A stretch of 64,000 bases of DNA from an uncultured Porphyromonas sp. (GTDB lineage Bacteria > Bacteroidota > Bacteroidia > Bacteroidales > Porphyromonadaceae). Where the stretch lies: NCBI GenBank assembly GCA_905372565.1, contig CAJPPK010000001.1:165234-229233 (forward strand), in the 5' to 3' direction. The position numbers and the translations under genes were made by a program. Below the pieces are notes generated by a model. That model was not told the origin of the DNA. It did no database searches and worked only from the letters and a program-made list of their open reading frames with translations. This document shows positions 8,376-17,642 of this stretch, one piece after another (positions within the stretch are counted from its first letter, which is position 1; the number at the start of each line of letters is the position of its first letter).

Positions 8376-8909
8376 TTATTTACTAGGGTTCTCTTCTCGG
8401 TCGAACCACGAAGCATACATCTGATAGTTATTGGCGATCTTCTCGTTGAGCTCACGGCTTTGCTCGGGAGACACCTTTTTGATGAACTTAGCAGGGACGC
8501 CAGCCCAGAGGGTATAGGGCTCAATGACTGTCTTAGCCAAGACGACCGAGCCTGCAGCGACGATAGCTCCTTCTCCGACGATGGCATCATCCATCACTAC
8601 AGAACCCATGCCGATGAGAGCATAGTCTCGGACATGACAACCATGGAGGGTGACATTGTGCCCGACAGAGACATTATCTCCGATCTCTATAGTAGACTTT
8701 TGATACAAGGTATGGAGTACGGATCCGTCTTGTATATTGACGTTATTTCCGATGCGGATGGAGTTTACATCGCCACGGAGGACAGCGTTGAACCAAACGC
8801 TACAGCCCTTACCTAGGACTACATCGCCGACGATGGTGGAATTGACAGCGAGGAAGCAGTCCTCACCGATCTGAGGCTCTAAGCCTCGTACAGTCTGAAT
8901 GAATGCCAT
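8376..8909 (-). CDS. Gamma-carbonic anhydrase-like hexapeptide-repeat protein (YrdA/PaaY family)
   Basis: The 177-residue product is a left-handed beta-helix made of hexapeptide repeats spanning about residues 12-140 (for example VVLGKGCSVWFNAVLRGDV), closed by a C-terminal helix. The family forms trimers with a metal at the subunit interface held by histidines; H69, H82 and H87-type positions in LHTLY, VGHNV and LHGCHV are present. Members include gamma-carbonic anhydrases and acyltransferase-like proteins of uncertain activity, so no reaction is claimed. It is the first gene of a two-gene unit with the C1 peptidase, with a -7 box upstream. Confidence 0.85.
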   Translation of the reverse strand: MAFIQTVRGLEPQIGEDCFLAVNSTIVGDVVLGKGCSVWFNAVLRGDVNSIRIGNNVNIQDGSVLHTLYQKSTIEIGDNVSVGHNVTLHGCHVRDYALIGMGSVVMDDAIVGEGAIVAAGSVVLAKTVIEPYTLWAGVPAKFIKKVSPEQSRELNEKIANNYQMYASWFDREENPSK

Positions 8910-8957
8910 ATGATTTCTTATGCGTTAGATGCGTGATGAGTAGCTCAATAACTTATA

Positions 8958-8965
8958 CAAAGGTA
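8958..8965 (-). promoter_or_regulatory. -7 box for the LbH protein / C1 peptidase unit
   Basis: TACCTTTG on the minus strand lies about 50 bases before the ATG at 8909. A clear TTTG at -33 is lacking; TTTCG is the nearest candidate. Confidence 0.5.
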
Positions 8966-9059
8966 CAGCCTTCATAGGATAGCACGAAACATTTGACTAG
9001 GTATTTCTTGCTTTTTTCGATAGGATAACTACGCTCCATAAGGTAGAAGATAGTCGTGG

Positions 9060-9162
9060 TGTTAGGAATGGTGGGGGAAGTTGGTTAGTAATGAGTAGAG
9101 AAGTTGATTCCTAATCAATCGATCCGTTGATTAGGAATGCAAGATTATTTCATTCCTATTGA
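9060..9162. repeat. Tandem array E: five dyad units, core GATTAGGAATC
   Basis: Cores TTAGGAAT, TTAGTAAT, ATTCCTAA, TTAGGAAT and ATTCCTAT are centred at about 9065, 9088, 9110, 9134 and 9155, so spaced 21-24 bases. The complete units are inverted-repeat-like, with GATT and AATC arms. The rest of this 416-base gap holds a promoter and a terminator. The array shares the period and dyad design of the other arrays but not their sequence. Confidence 0.7.
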
Positions 9163-9268
9163 AATGAAAGCACTTATTCTATCGTCTTAGCCCAGCGATG
9201 GGATCACCCCCACGAGATTGCTACGGATGAGCTGGTAGAGTCGCTCTTTTCTCTTCGTGTATAAAAAC

Positions 9269-9300
9269 AATAGCCTCCCTCGGAGGAGAGGTAGGCTATT
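9269..9300 (-). terminator. Terminator of the 9326-9772 gene
   Basis: AATAGCCTCCCT pairs with AGGTAGGCTATT (one mismatch), followed on the minus strand by TTGTTTTTAT. It lies 26 bases after the stop codon. Confidence 0.8.
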
Positions 9301-9325
9301 TTACTAAGAAAGGTATGCTCGTGAG

Positions 9326-9772
9326 CTACTTTAGGCGTAGGCGGTAGGTCGTGGCATTGATTCGCTCGCAGTCGAATTGCTGACCGAGAAGCCCGACCTT
9401 ACGTACTAAGGCTAGAGCAGCAAGTAGATGGTAAGTGCGTAACTGATCCTGCGAGACACTGAGGTAGTCCCAAACCTCGCTGACGGTATCTAGACTTAGT
9501 GCAAGGCGGAGAAGCAGGTAGTTGGCCTCTGGTTCTTCGGGTCGCTCGATCACGTAGTCAAGATGATTGCCAGCCTCCCAAGACTCAGTCATCAGAAGAC
9601 CACTGACCTGCGTGTAGCGAGCATAGGCATCTTCGCTAGCCATCGTAACCTCTGGGTAAGGCATGATGTAGCCTTGGTCATGGAAGAAGCGTCCCCAAGG
9701 GAAGAAGGGGATAAGGGTATCAAAGCCTAGTCGCCCCGCAGTCGGGAGCTGTTGTGGATCGAAGGAACTCAT
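9326..9772 (-). CDS. Hypothetical protein, 148 residues
   Basis: I do not recognise a family. The protein is acidic and soluble, without a signal peptide or membrane segment. The N-terminal half contains an aromatic stretch LIPFFPWGRFFHDQGY. The C-terminal half looks mainly helical, with leucine-rich repeats of the type LLLRLALSLDTV and LLAALALVRKVG. It starts 85 bases after the helix-hairpin-helix gene on the same strand and ends at a good terminator, so it is probably the second gene of that operon. Codon use resembles its neighbours and the frame is intact, which supports a real gene. Confidence 0.65.
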   Translation of the reverse strand: MSSFDPQQLPTAGRLGFDTLIPFFPWGRFFHDQGYIMPYPEVTMASEDAYARYTQVSGLLMTESWEAGNHLDYVIERPEEPEANYLLLRLALSLDTVSEVWDYLSVSQDQLRTYHLLAALALVRKVGLLGQQFDCERINATTYRLRLK

Positions 9773-9857
9773 AAATGATTTGCTTAATCAAGCAGGCTAC
9801 TTTGCCTACTCACAGCTAAAATACTCTTTAAGGGGTTAAGGTTCAGCTAAGGAATCA

Positions 9858-11819
9858 TTAGAGGCTATGAAAGTCTAGCTGGAGAACCCCGATGGTTTTA
9901 TTGGGGAGCTCTCCACGCTGATGTATATGGGAGACTCTTAGCGAGAAGCGCCAGCTGGGGGATGGGGTATACTGTAGCCGAGCACTCACTACTTCGCCTC
10001 GTCCATAGAGTAGGAAGGAAGCATACTCTCCAGCAAGTAAAGGCTGTATCGTATACAAGCGACTAGCCCATGTGGGAGCATCGAAGTAGCCGACCATAGC
10101 CTTGAGCTGAAGTTTATCGAGAGGCTTACCCATACTACTTCCTAGGAGAGCCCAGCCTTTACCAGCTGATGGCTTACTATATAGTAAGGTAAGGCGACTC
10201 TGCCAGCCAGCTAGTTCACAGGTATACTGCAGGCGGAAGCGATGCGTCGTCTCGGTGTGCTCACTTGTACGTAGTCGATAGGCTAGGGTCAGTTCATTCT
10301 TTCCGTGAAGGGCAATGGATGTTAATCCACCATAGCTATATCCCTTCCGCTTAGCTTGACCAACCTCATCCTTCGTGTGACTTCGATAGCCCTCGATAAA
10401 AAGCTGAGTCGATCCAAGAAGATCGGTGGGTGAGAAGCCGTAGAGGAGTCGTGCTCCTAGTTCATTATTCGGATGCAGGCCATGTGTCCCAGCCCTACCT
10501 AAGTCCGTCCAGTAGTCTTTGCCTATATCCCATAGAGAGATGTGGAGATCTCCCCAAGCTTGCTGAAGCAAACTAAGGTGCTGTGTCATGCCCCAGGCTC
10601 TCTGATTTGTATAGGCTACTTCACCATCTAGACGCAGACGTCCTAACATACCTAGCCAATGGTAAGCTAGACTTCCGGCTGAATATACTTTTAGGTTCTG
10701 CAGAGCAGTCTGCCGATGACTCCCAGCAGGAGTGCGGAGTTGGGCTCCTCCCCAGTTTTGATGAATCAGCTGGAGTGATAGTTCCAGTCCTTTGATCGGA
10801 TATAGGCTAACCCAAGCTCCGCCATAGTTTGTCCTGCCCTGTCGTCGCTGTGCTAACTCATGCTCGGTACGATGTAGCCCCGATGAACCGATATTCGATA
10901 GGATGCCATCTTCGCTTAGATGCCCATCTAGTCGGTTAGTCGAGATGAAGACACCTGCCTCCCATTGCTTGCCTTGGATCCTCCCTGCAAATCCTCGACT
11001 GAAGTCCATCTCACTACTATGCCGGAGCATGCGAATGCCAGAAGGGAAACGAGGTGTTAGGCTTCGGAAGTTTAAGGGGAAGATCCCTTGCCCGAGAAGT
11101 AAGCCACAGCCACGGGCTATGCGATAGTCCCCTAGAAGAAGCTGGAAGCCTCGACGCTTGAATTCGATCGAGGCATTGTAGGAGTCGAACCCTGTGCGTC
11201 TCTGCCATCGCCAAGGCTCACCATAGTCTTTCTCTCCGGCGACGAAGGCTTGTAAATATTGGGGTACCTCATAGCTGAATTGGAAGAGGGCTACATCAGG
11301 TGTACCTATGACATGGGCTAGCTGCCTAGATGCATGCTGCTGTCTGCCATAGCGTAGTCGCCAATGAGAGCGCCCGAGTAGGCTAGCTTCCTGCCATGTG
11401 AGGGCTTGCTTCTTCGTGCCACAGCGCAGAAGGGGACGAAGTAGATGTAGGAGCCTAGGTGTCCATCCGGTGATGAGCTTTAGCTCTGAGAGATCTTTGA
11501 ATCCTCTATGATCAGCTCGGTAACTGATCAGCTGGTAGACTTGATATTCAGAGAGTAGAGGGAGACGAAGTAGCTCGTCTTTAGTGGCGGTCTGGATGTC
11601 TAGAGGAGCTAGTAAGTGCTCGTCATATAGGGCTTGTGCTTGTTGAGCTTCCTCCTCATCTATTAGACCTAGTTGTATTTGCTCAGCGAGGTAGCTCTCC
11701 CATGCTTGAGTAAGCTGTAAGGGGATACTATCGGGACTAATAGCTCTTTGGGCTTCCAATGGAGAGAGGAGAAGAAATATGCAGAGGAGATAGAGACCTC
11801 CAGTTAACTGACTAGACAT
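9858..11819 (-). CDS. Helix-hairpin-helix (ComEA-like) protein with C-terminal beta-strand-rich outer-membrane-type region
   Basis: The 653-residue product begins with a signal peptide (residues 1-24, LLCIFLLLSPLEAQR). About residues 60-130 contain helix-hairpin-helix motifs like those of ComEA (LDIQTATKDELLRLPLLSEY, then FKDLSELKLITGWT). The remaining 500 residues alternate aromatic and polar residues in beta-strand fashion and end in LQLDFHSL, consistent with an outer-membrane barrel or surface beta structure. Related two-part proteins are common in Bacteroidota and uncharacterised. DNA uptake is suggested only by the ComEA-like part. A -7 box lies 70 bases upstream. Confidence 0.75.
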   Translation of the reverse strand: MSSQLTGGLYLLCIFLLLSPLEAQRAISPDSIPLQLTQAWESYLAEQIQLGLIDEEEAQQAQALYDEHLLAPLDIQTATKDELLRLPLLSEYQVYQLISYRADHRGFKDLSELKLITGWTPRLLHLLRPLLRCGTKKQALTWQEASLLGRSHWRLRYGRQQHASRQLAHVIGTPDVALFQFSYEVPQYLQAFVAGEKDYGEPWRWQRRTGFDSYNASIEFKRRGFQLLLGDYRIARGCGLLLGQGIFPLNFRSLTPRFPSGIRMLRHSSEMDFSRGFAGRIQGKQWEAGVFISTNRLDGHLSEDGILSNIGSSGLHRTEHELAQRRQGRTNYGGAWVSLYPIKGLELSLQLIHQNWGGAQLRTPAGSHRQTALQNLKVYSAGSLAYHWLGMLGRLRLDGEVAYTNQRAWGMTQHLSLLQQAWGDLHISLWDIGKDYWTDLGRAGTHGLHPNNELGARLLYGFSPTDLLGSTQLFIEGYRSHTKDEVGQAKRKGYSYGGLTSIALHGKNELTLAYRLRTSEHTETTHRFRLQYTCELAGWQSRLTLLYSKPSAGKGWALLGSSMGKPLDKLQLKAMVGYFDAPTWASRLYTIQPLLAGEYASFLLYGRGEVVSARLQYTPSPSWRFSLRVSHIHQRGELPNKTIGVLQLDFHSL

Positions 11820-11889
11820 AGCGTAGGGTACTAGCGTAAGGGGTAGTAGAGTCAGGTAGCCACTGATTTTCGTGGAACTAGTGATAGGA

Positions 11890-11897
11890 CAAAGGTA
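11890..11897 (-). promoter_or_regulatory. -7 box of the helix-hairpin-helix gene
   Basis: TACCTTTG on the minus strand, 71 bases before the ATG at 11819, matches the Bacteroidetes -7 consensus. Confidence 0.5.
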
Positions 11898-11958
11898 CGT
11901 AATCGCTAGATAGGATTCTACTCTATGATCTTAGAGTAATCAGAGGATAAAATAAAAG

Positions 11959-11994
11959 AGAGGCTGTGCCACGAAGGAGAGTGACACAGCCTCT
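11959..11994 (-). terminator. Terminator of fumC
   Basis: AGAGGCTGTG pairs with CACAGCCTCT, and the minus strand continues into TTTTATTTTAT. It lies 35 bases after the fumC stop. Confidence 0.8.
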
Positions 11995-12028
11995 TGAGCG
12001 TTTGATTATACTAGCTCTTTACAAGCGA

Positions 12029-13426
12029 TTAGTCTAGGGGATGTACCATATCCTCTGGACGTACCCACTTGTCGAATTCCTCTGCAGTGACATAGCCAAG
12101 GCGGAGAGCTTCTTCACGAAGCGTCGTACCATTGCGGTGCGCAGCATTCGCGATCTCAGCAGCCTTGTAGTATCCGATATGAGTATTCAGCGCAGTGACT
12201 AGCATCAGGGAGTTGTTTAGTAGCTCCTTGATACGTGGGTGGTTAGGTTCGATACCAGAGACGCAGTGGATGTCGAAGGAGACCGCAGCATCACCTAGTA
12301 GCTGAGCGCTCTGTAGGAAGTTGGCTGCCATGACAGGCTTGAAGACATTCAGCTCAAAGTGTCCCTGCATACCACCGACGGTGATCGCTACATCGTTTCC
12401 TGCTACCTGAGCGCATACCATCGTCAGAGCTTCGCACTGCGTAGGATTGACCTTACCTGGCATGATGGATGAGCCTGGCTCATTCGCTGGGATGATGATT
12501 TCACCAATCCCACTGCGAGGCCCAGAAGCGAGGAGACGAATATCGTTAGCGATCTTATTGAGAGAGACAGCGACCTGCTTGAGAGCTCCGTGAGTTTCGA
12601 CGATAGCATCGTGAGCAGCGAGCGCTTCGAACTTGTTCTCTGCCGTCATGAAAGGTAGTCCCGTGAATTCGGCGATGTGGCGAGCGACGACCACGTCATA
12701 GCCCTTAGGAGTATTTAGCCCCGTGCCTACAGCCGTACCACCGAGAGCAAGCTCTGCTAGGTGTGGTAGGGTGTGCTCAATAGCACGAATGCCGTGCTCG
12801 AGCTGTGCAGCGTAGCCACTGAACTCCTGACCAAGTGTAAGAGGGGTCGCATCCATGAGGTGCGTACGACCGATCTTCACGACATCAGCCATTGCCTTTG
12901 CCTTCGCATCGAGAGCCTTATGAAGCTGACGAAGCCCTGGGAGGGTAACTTCGACGACCTTCTTATAGCAAGCGATGTGCATGCCTGTGGGGAAGGTATC
13001 GTTAGAGGACTGAGACTTATTGACGTCGTCATTAGGAAGGAGAGTCTTTTCGCCTTCGCCGATGACCTTACCTGCGAGCTGGTGTGCACGGTTGGCGATC
13101 ACCTCATTGACGTTCATGTTACTCTGCGTACCCGATCCGGTCTGCCAGATCACTAGAGGGAACTGATCATCGAGCTTACCTGCAAGGATCTCATCACATA
13201 CCTGAGCGATGAGGTCGCGCTTTTCTTGGGGAAGGACGCCGAGCTCGTGATTGGCATAGGCTGCACCCTTTTTGAGGTAAGCGAAGCCACGGATGACATC
13301 GAGTGGCATGGAGGCTGGCTGACCGATCTTGAAGTTGTTACGTGAGCGCTCGGTCTGTGCTCCCCAGAGCTTGTCTGCTGGCACCTTGACTTCACCGAGG
13401 GTGTCTTTTTCGATTCTGTAGTCCAT
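12029..13426 (-). CDS. fumC: Fumarate hydratase, class II
   Basis: At 465 residues this is the usual length of the iron-independent fumarase, which interconverts fumarate and malate as a homotetramer in the cytoplasm. The superfamily signature GSSIMPGKVNP with the catalytic serine loop is present near residues 317-327. The substrate-binding GSGTQSNMNVNEV near residue 96 and the conserved TGLNTPKGYD are also present. It stands alone, between its own terminator and a weak TACATTTG box (13493-13500) on the minus strand. With Kor it covers part of the C4 branch of the citric acid cycle. No anomaly was seen. Confidence 0.96.
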   Translation of the reverse strand: MDYRIEKDTLGEVKVPADKLWGAQTERSRNNFKIGQPASMPLDVIRGFAYLKKGAAYANHELGVLPQEKRDLIAQVCDEILAGKLDDQFPLVIWQTGSGTQSNMNVNEVIANRAHQLAGKVIGEGEKTLLPNDDVNKSQSSNDTFPTGMHIACYKKVVEVTLPGLRQLHKALDAKAKAMADVVKIGRTHLMDATPLTLGQEFSGYAAQLEHGIRAIEHTLPHLAELALGGTAVGTGLNTPKGYDVVVARHIAEFTGLPFMTAENKFEALAAHDAIVETHGALKQVAVSLNKIANDIRLLASGPRSGIGEIIIPANEPGSSIMPGKVNPTQCEALTMVCAQVAGNDVAITVGGMQGHFELNVFKPVMAANFLQSAQLLGDAAVSFDIHCVSGIEPNHPRIKELLNNSLMLVTALNTHIGYYKAAEIANAAHRNGTTLREEALRLGYVTAEEFDKWVRPEDMVHPLD

Positions 13427-13492
13427 ATCTATTATCTGTGTAGTGAGGAAGTAGTGAAGACCTCACTTAGGCTTCCCCCATGATTGATATAG

Positions 13493-13500
13493 CAAATGTA
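13493..13500 (-). promoter_or_regulatory. Candidate fumC -7 box
   Basis: TACATTTG on the minus strand fits TANNTTTG and lies 67 bases before the ATG. No -33 element was recognised. Confidence 0.4.
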
Positions 13501-13770
13501 CGAATTTCCCTGCTTTCTTCGCTCCCTCTCTTACGCTGATAGGTGACGTCTCTCGCCCTATGGATCTCCTATGGTGTATTGGTGTGTCTGATCTTTTCTA
13601 TTAACCCTTAAAGAGAGGTCCGGATCACGCTCATACTAGCTTGGGTAGGGATCTATTGATGGTAGAGGGGCATATCTATAGTAGTGGGGAATATATACCT
13701 AGTGAGATGATCTCTGCTATTCCAGAGAGTGGAAAGTGAATATAGTAAGGTTGATAGCTCGATACTATGG
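13501..13770. other. Intergenic DNA between gcvP and fumC
   Basis: Apart from the array that follows, nothing was recognised. A 62-codon ORF on the minus strand (13653-13841) runs through the repeat and is not convincing. The stretch 13870-14130 is also empty of recognisable features. Confidence 0.4.
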
Positions 13771-13781
13771 TGGTGATGAGA

Positions 13782-13862
13782 GTAACGTTGCTCTGGAGAA
13801 TTTTCAACGTTGCTCTCCTTAATTTTCAACGTTGAAACCAACTGAAAGCAACGTTGTAATTG
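13782..13862. repeat. Tandem array B: four 22-bp units, core CAACGTTG
   Basis: The palindrome AACGTT occurs at 13784, 13806, 13828 and 13850, exactly 22 bases apart. Flanks are partly shared (TTTTCAACGTTGCTCT, TTTTCAACGTTGAAAC). The array lies in the 777-base gap between gcvP and fumC, about 350 bases from either gene. Confidence 0.85.
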
Positions 13863-14139
13863 TTCAGTTGATTCCTTTTCGAGTCAGCGAACTCATAGGA
13901 GCCTTCTTCGCTGTTCATTAGTTTGGATACTTGGGAGGGGACTATTCGGTAGGTGAGGTGCGGTATATCAGTTGGTGCTTGCTGGATATAGACTTCTCTA
14001 TACAATCCATACTAGGAGTCCTTAGGAAATAGCCAAGGTTGACGCATCGGAGAGTAAAGGCAAGCAAGGGGAATTGCCGTCAATAGAGGAGGGGCATCTA
14101 TTCCTTTACGTGATTTAAGGTGTGGTACGGATAAATGAA

Positions 14140-14176
14140 AATCCCCCGCTCATCAGAAAGAGATGGGCGGGGGATT
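14140..14176 (-). terminator. Terminator of gcvP
   Basis: AATCCCCCGCTCATC pairs with GATGGGCGGGGGATT around a 7-base loop, and the minus strand continues TTTTCATTT. It lies 28 bases after the stop codon. Confidence 0.85.
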
Positions 14177-14203
14177 CTCGGAATTAGGATCTATGCCTAT
14201 GCT

Positions 14204-17086
14204 TTAGTCAAGCGAAGGAGCGATGCAGGCACAGAAAGAAGGTACGAGATTGCGGTCTCCGAAGCCATTATCTACACGAGCTACGTTGATCCAGAACTTA
14301 TTCTCACGAAGGTATTCCAGCGGATAAGCGGCCTTTTCACGCGGATAGCTGTGTGACCAGCTATCTGTGACGACTTCGTATTCAGGGTGTGGAGCATTCT
14401 TAAGGACATTGTCTTCGGCATCAGCCTTACCCTCCTTGATCTCCTGCATCTCACCCCAGATACACTGCATGACTTCGAGGAAGCGATCAAGCTCAGCCTT
14501 GCTTTCGCTTTCGGTAGGCTCAATCATCAGGGTACCATGTACGGGGAAGGAGAGCGTAGGAGCGTGATAACCGAAGTCCATCAGACGCTTAGCGATGTCA
14601 CTTTCGTCGACACCGTAGGTTTCCTTGAGCTTGCGGCAGTCGAGGATGAGTTCGTGACCGACACGACCTGTTGCTCCCGTGTAGACGATGCCATAGGTAT
14701 CCTTGAGACGGACGGCGAGGTAGTTGGCATTGAGGATCGCCGTACGAGTCGAGCGCTCAAGTCCCTTGGCTCCGAGGAGTCGGATATAAGCATAGGAGAC
14801 GACATCGATCCCTGCGCTACCGAGTGGTGAAGCTGAGACCACGTTCCCCTCGATGGGCTCAAAGTCCACACCATAGCCATGAGTAGGCTGGTAGGGAGCG
14901 AGAGCCTCCGTCATACAGATGGGACCGCTACCAGGACCTCCACCACCATGAGGGATAGCGAAGGTCTTGTGTAAGTTAAGGTGACAGACGTCAGCCCCAA
15001 TGAAGCCCGGGTTGGTAAGTCCTACCTGTGCATTCATATTCGCACCATCCATATAGACTAGAGCACCACAATCGTGGATGCGCTTGCAGAGGTCGATGAT
15101 ATTTGTCTCGAAGATCCCGTGGGTGCTGGGGTAGGTGATCATCATCGCAGCTAGATCATCCTTGTGCTCTTCGCTCTTCTTCATGAAGTCCTCCCAGTCC
15201 ACATTCCCGTGCTGGTCACAGGCTACGATCACGCACTGGTAGCCACACTGCGATGCGGATGCAGGGTTTGTCCCGTGTGCCGAAGCTGGAAGGAGCACCT
15301 TATTGCGGTGTCCGTTGCCGTGAGCTTCGTGGTATGAGCGGATTGTGCGTAGGCCTGCGTATTCACCAGCTGCACCTGAGTTAGGCTGAAGGGATACGAC
15401 TGGTAGACCAGTGATCGTACCGAGGAGCTCCTTAAGGTTCTCGAGAAGCTCAAGGGAGCCCTGCACCTGCTCTTCGGGAGCATAGGGGTGGACGTTACAG
15501 AAGGCAGGATTGCTGAGTGGAATGACCTCCGAAGCCGCATTAAGCTTCATCGTACAAGAACCAAGGGAGATCATTGAATGCGTCAGAGATATATCCTTAC
15601 GCTCGAGACGCTTGATGTAGCGCATCATTTCGGTCTCGGTGTGGTACTTGTTGAATACCTCGTAGGTCAGGAAGGGGGAGGTGCGGACGAACTTACGATC
15701 AAGATGGATCGTGTATTCGCCTACCTCATCGTTGAAGTTGCTTTCCTTGCCGAGGGCAGAGGCAAAGATGTAGCAGAGGACACTAAGGTCTTCGGGGAGG
15801 GTTGTCTCGTCGATACTGATTAGGGCGACAGTGCCACAGGGCGCATAGAAGAGGTTTACTCGGCACTCTTCTGCTATCTCTCTGAGTTTAGAGGCAAAGC
15901 CTTCCTCCTCGGGAAGGATGACGCAGAGCGTATCGAAGAAGTTTTCGTGGAGGAGTTTATAGCCGAGATTCTTCAGCTTACCAGCGAGGAATCCAGCGAA
16001 AGAGTGCACGCGACGGGCGATATTCTTTAGCCCTTCGGGGCCGTGATAGATGGCATAGAAGCCACTCATAGATGCCAGTAGTGCCTGAGCGGTACAGATG
16101 TTACTGGTGGCACGCTCGCGTTTGATGTGCTGTTCACGGGTCTGGAGAGCAAGGCGATAGGCGGGCTTGCCAAGTCTATCCTTGCTTAGGCCGATGATAC
16201 GACCAGGTAAGGTGCGCTTGTACTCTGTGCGACAAGCGATATAGCCTGCTGATGGTCCCCCGAAGTACATAGGTATACCGAAGCGCTGAGCTGAGCCGAA
16301 GACTACGTCTGCGCCCCATTCTCCTGGAGGAGTCAGAAGTACCAAGCCGAGAAGGTCAGCGGCTACACCGACTTTGATATCCGCTGCGTGTGCCTGCTCT
16401 ACGAACTCCGCATAGTCATTCACGCTACCTAGTGCCGTCGGATACTGGAGGATGGCTCCGAAGAACTCTTCCCCAAAGGCAAATTCCTTCCACTTGCCGA
16501 GGACTACCTCAATGCCTTGAGGAGCACAGCGTGTAAGGATGACATCACGGGTAGAGGGGAATACGTCTAGATCGACAAACAGTTTGCGAGCGCCAGTCTT
16601 AGCTTTGGCCTTGCTACGTTCGTTGAAAAGGAGGAAAGCGGTCTCTGCGCCAGCCGTAGCCTCATCGAGCAGAGAGCAGTTGCTCAAGGGTAGTGCCGTG
16701 AGATCCGTGATGACGGACTGGAAATTGAATAGCGCTTCCAGACGTCCCTGTGATATCTCTGCCTGATAAGGTGTGTATGAGGTGTACCAAACGGGGTTTT
16801 CGAGGACGTTACGCTGGATGACTGGGGGGAGAACGGTATCATACCAGCCTTGACCAATGTAGGAGGTAAAGACCTCATTCTTCGAGGCTAGGTCGGCGAT
16901 ATGCTCGGCGAACTCCCGTTCGGTCATAGGCTCTGGGAGATCGAGGGGTGCTTTTAGGCGGATATTGGATGGGAGTGTTTGCTCGATAAGCTCATCAAGA
17001 GACTTGACACCGATAGAGCGAAGCATCTCCTCCGCATCGTGTTGGCCGACGCCGATATGGCGGATAGAAAAGTCATTGGTGTTCAT
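14204..17086 (-). CDS. gcvP: Glycine dehydrogenase (decarboxylating), P protein
   Basis: This 960-residue protein is the single-chain form of the P protein, made of two homologous halves. It decarboxylates glycine with pyridoxal phosphate and passes the aminomethyl group to lipoyl-GcvH. The cofactor lysine is K707 in LHKTFAIPHGGGGPG in the C-terminal half; the N-terminal half (about residues 1-450) lacks it, as in the family. The start matches the usual FSIRHIGVGQHDAEEML. gcvH lies 14 kb away at 31186, so the cleavage system is not one operon here, and no gcvT is in the window. A -7 box lies 71 bases upstream. Confidence 0.97.
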   Translation of the reverse strand: MNTNDFSIRHIGVGQHDAEEMLRSIGVKSLDELIEQTLPSNIRLKAPLDLPEPMTEREFAEHIADLASKNEVFTSYIGQGWYDTVLPPVIQRNVLENPVWYTSYTPYQAEISQGRLEALFNFQSVITDLTALPLSNCSLLDEATAGAETAFLLFNERSKAKAKTGARKLFVDLDVFPSTRDVILTRCAPQGIEVVLGKWKEFAFGEEFFGAILQYPTALGSVNDYAEFVEQAHAADIKVGVAADLLGLVLLTPPGEWGADVVFGSAQRFGIPMYFGGPSAGYIACRTEYKRTLPGRIIGLSKDRLGKPAYRLALQTREQHIKRERATSNICTAQALLASMSGFYAIYHGPEGLKNIARRVHSFAGFLAGKLKNLGYKLLHENFFDTLCVILPEEEGFASKLREIAEECRVNLFYAPCGTVALISIDETTLPEDLSVLCYIFASALGKESNFNDEVGEYTIHLDRKFVRTSPFLTYEVFNKYHTETEMMRYIKRLERKDISLTHSMISLGSCTMKLNAASEVIPLSNPAFCNVHPYAPEEQVQGSLELLENLKELLGTITGLPVVSLQPNSGAAGEYAGLRTIRSYHEAHGNGHRNKVLLPASAHGTNPASASQCGYQCVIVACDQHGNVDWEDFMKKSEEHKDDLAAMMITYPSTHGIFETNIIDLCKRIHDCGALVYMDGANMNAQVGLTNPGFIGADVCHLNLHKTFAIPHGGGGPGSGPICMTEALAPYQPTHGYGVDFEPIEGNVVSASPLGSAGIDVVSYAYIRLLGAKGLERSTRTAILNANYLAVRLKDTYGIVYTGATGRVGHELILDCRKLKETYGVDESDIAKRLMDFGYHAPTLSFPVHGTLMIEPTESESKAELDRFLEVMQCIWGEMQEIKEGKADAEDNVLKNAPHPEYEVVTDSWSHSYPREKAAYPLEYLRENKFWINVARVDNGFGDRNLVPSFCACIAPSLD

Positions 17087-17156
17087 TGGTGAACGTTAGG
17101 CTTAATATGTTAGTAGATGTTGTACGCTGATTTCAGAACAGCTATCCAAAGGTAGG

Positions 17157-17164
17157 CATTTTGA
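17157..17164 (-). promoter_or_regulatory. gcvP -7 box
   Basis: TACCTTTG on the minus strand, 71 bases before the gcvP ATG, matches the Bacteroidetes -7 element. Confidence 0.45.
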
Positions 17165-17338
17165 TTACAGGTTGTACGCGACCTAGACTTATGAAAAAAA
17201 CTAAGGAAAGAGCTACCTCTCAGGCGCTATCCGTAGGTGTAAATCTGACTGTTTGATGCTCCAAAGTCTGGGGGCAATGCTCCTCTATAAGGGGAGGGAT
17301 GAAGGGCTCTGGAGGCTTCGGCGACTACTTGCTGGAAT

Positions 17339-17427
17339 TAAGGTCAGCCTTAGCCCTAGAAAAGGTAGGCCTTTACCGAAGCAAAGGTTTATCTCTCTGC
17401 ATATTAAGTTAGACCTTCTCCTAGCCG
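17339..17427. repeat. Tandem array D1: four 22-bp dyad units, core AAGGTNNACCTT
   Basis: Unit starts are at 17340 (AAGGTCAGCCTT), 17362 (AAGGTAGGCCTTT), 17384 (AAGGTTTATCTC) and 17406 (AAGTTAGACCTT), exactly 22 bases apart. The array lies between the divergent gcvP and exonuclease genes. The rest of the 556-base gap shows only the gcvP -7 box. Confidence 0.8.
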
Positions 17428-17642
17428 ATGTCCAGAAGAATCGAGAAGCAGGAACTTCGTTTGCTCGGGCAAGGCTTCTTCGAGTGAGAGGCATAGCTTG
17501 AGCTAGGGGAGGGCGGACGATGGAGTTTTAGCTTGTCTAGATCGGGTTGGGGTGCGCTTGCGGTATCTACTGAAAGGGCGTAAATTTAACCTTTGAGGTG
17601 GAGCACAAGGAAGTGCCCCACAGCTTGAATAGATAGCTTCCC

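Noticed and set aside
13653..13841. Minus-strand ORF of 62 codons between gcvP and fumC
   Set aside because: It runs into the CAACGTTG array, is low in complexity, and has no promoter or family resemblance.
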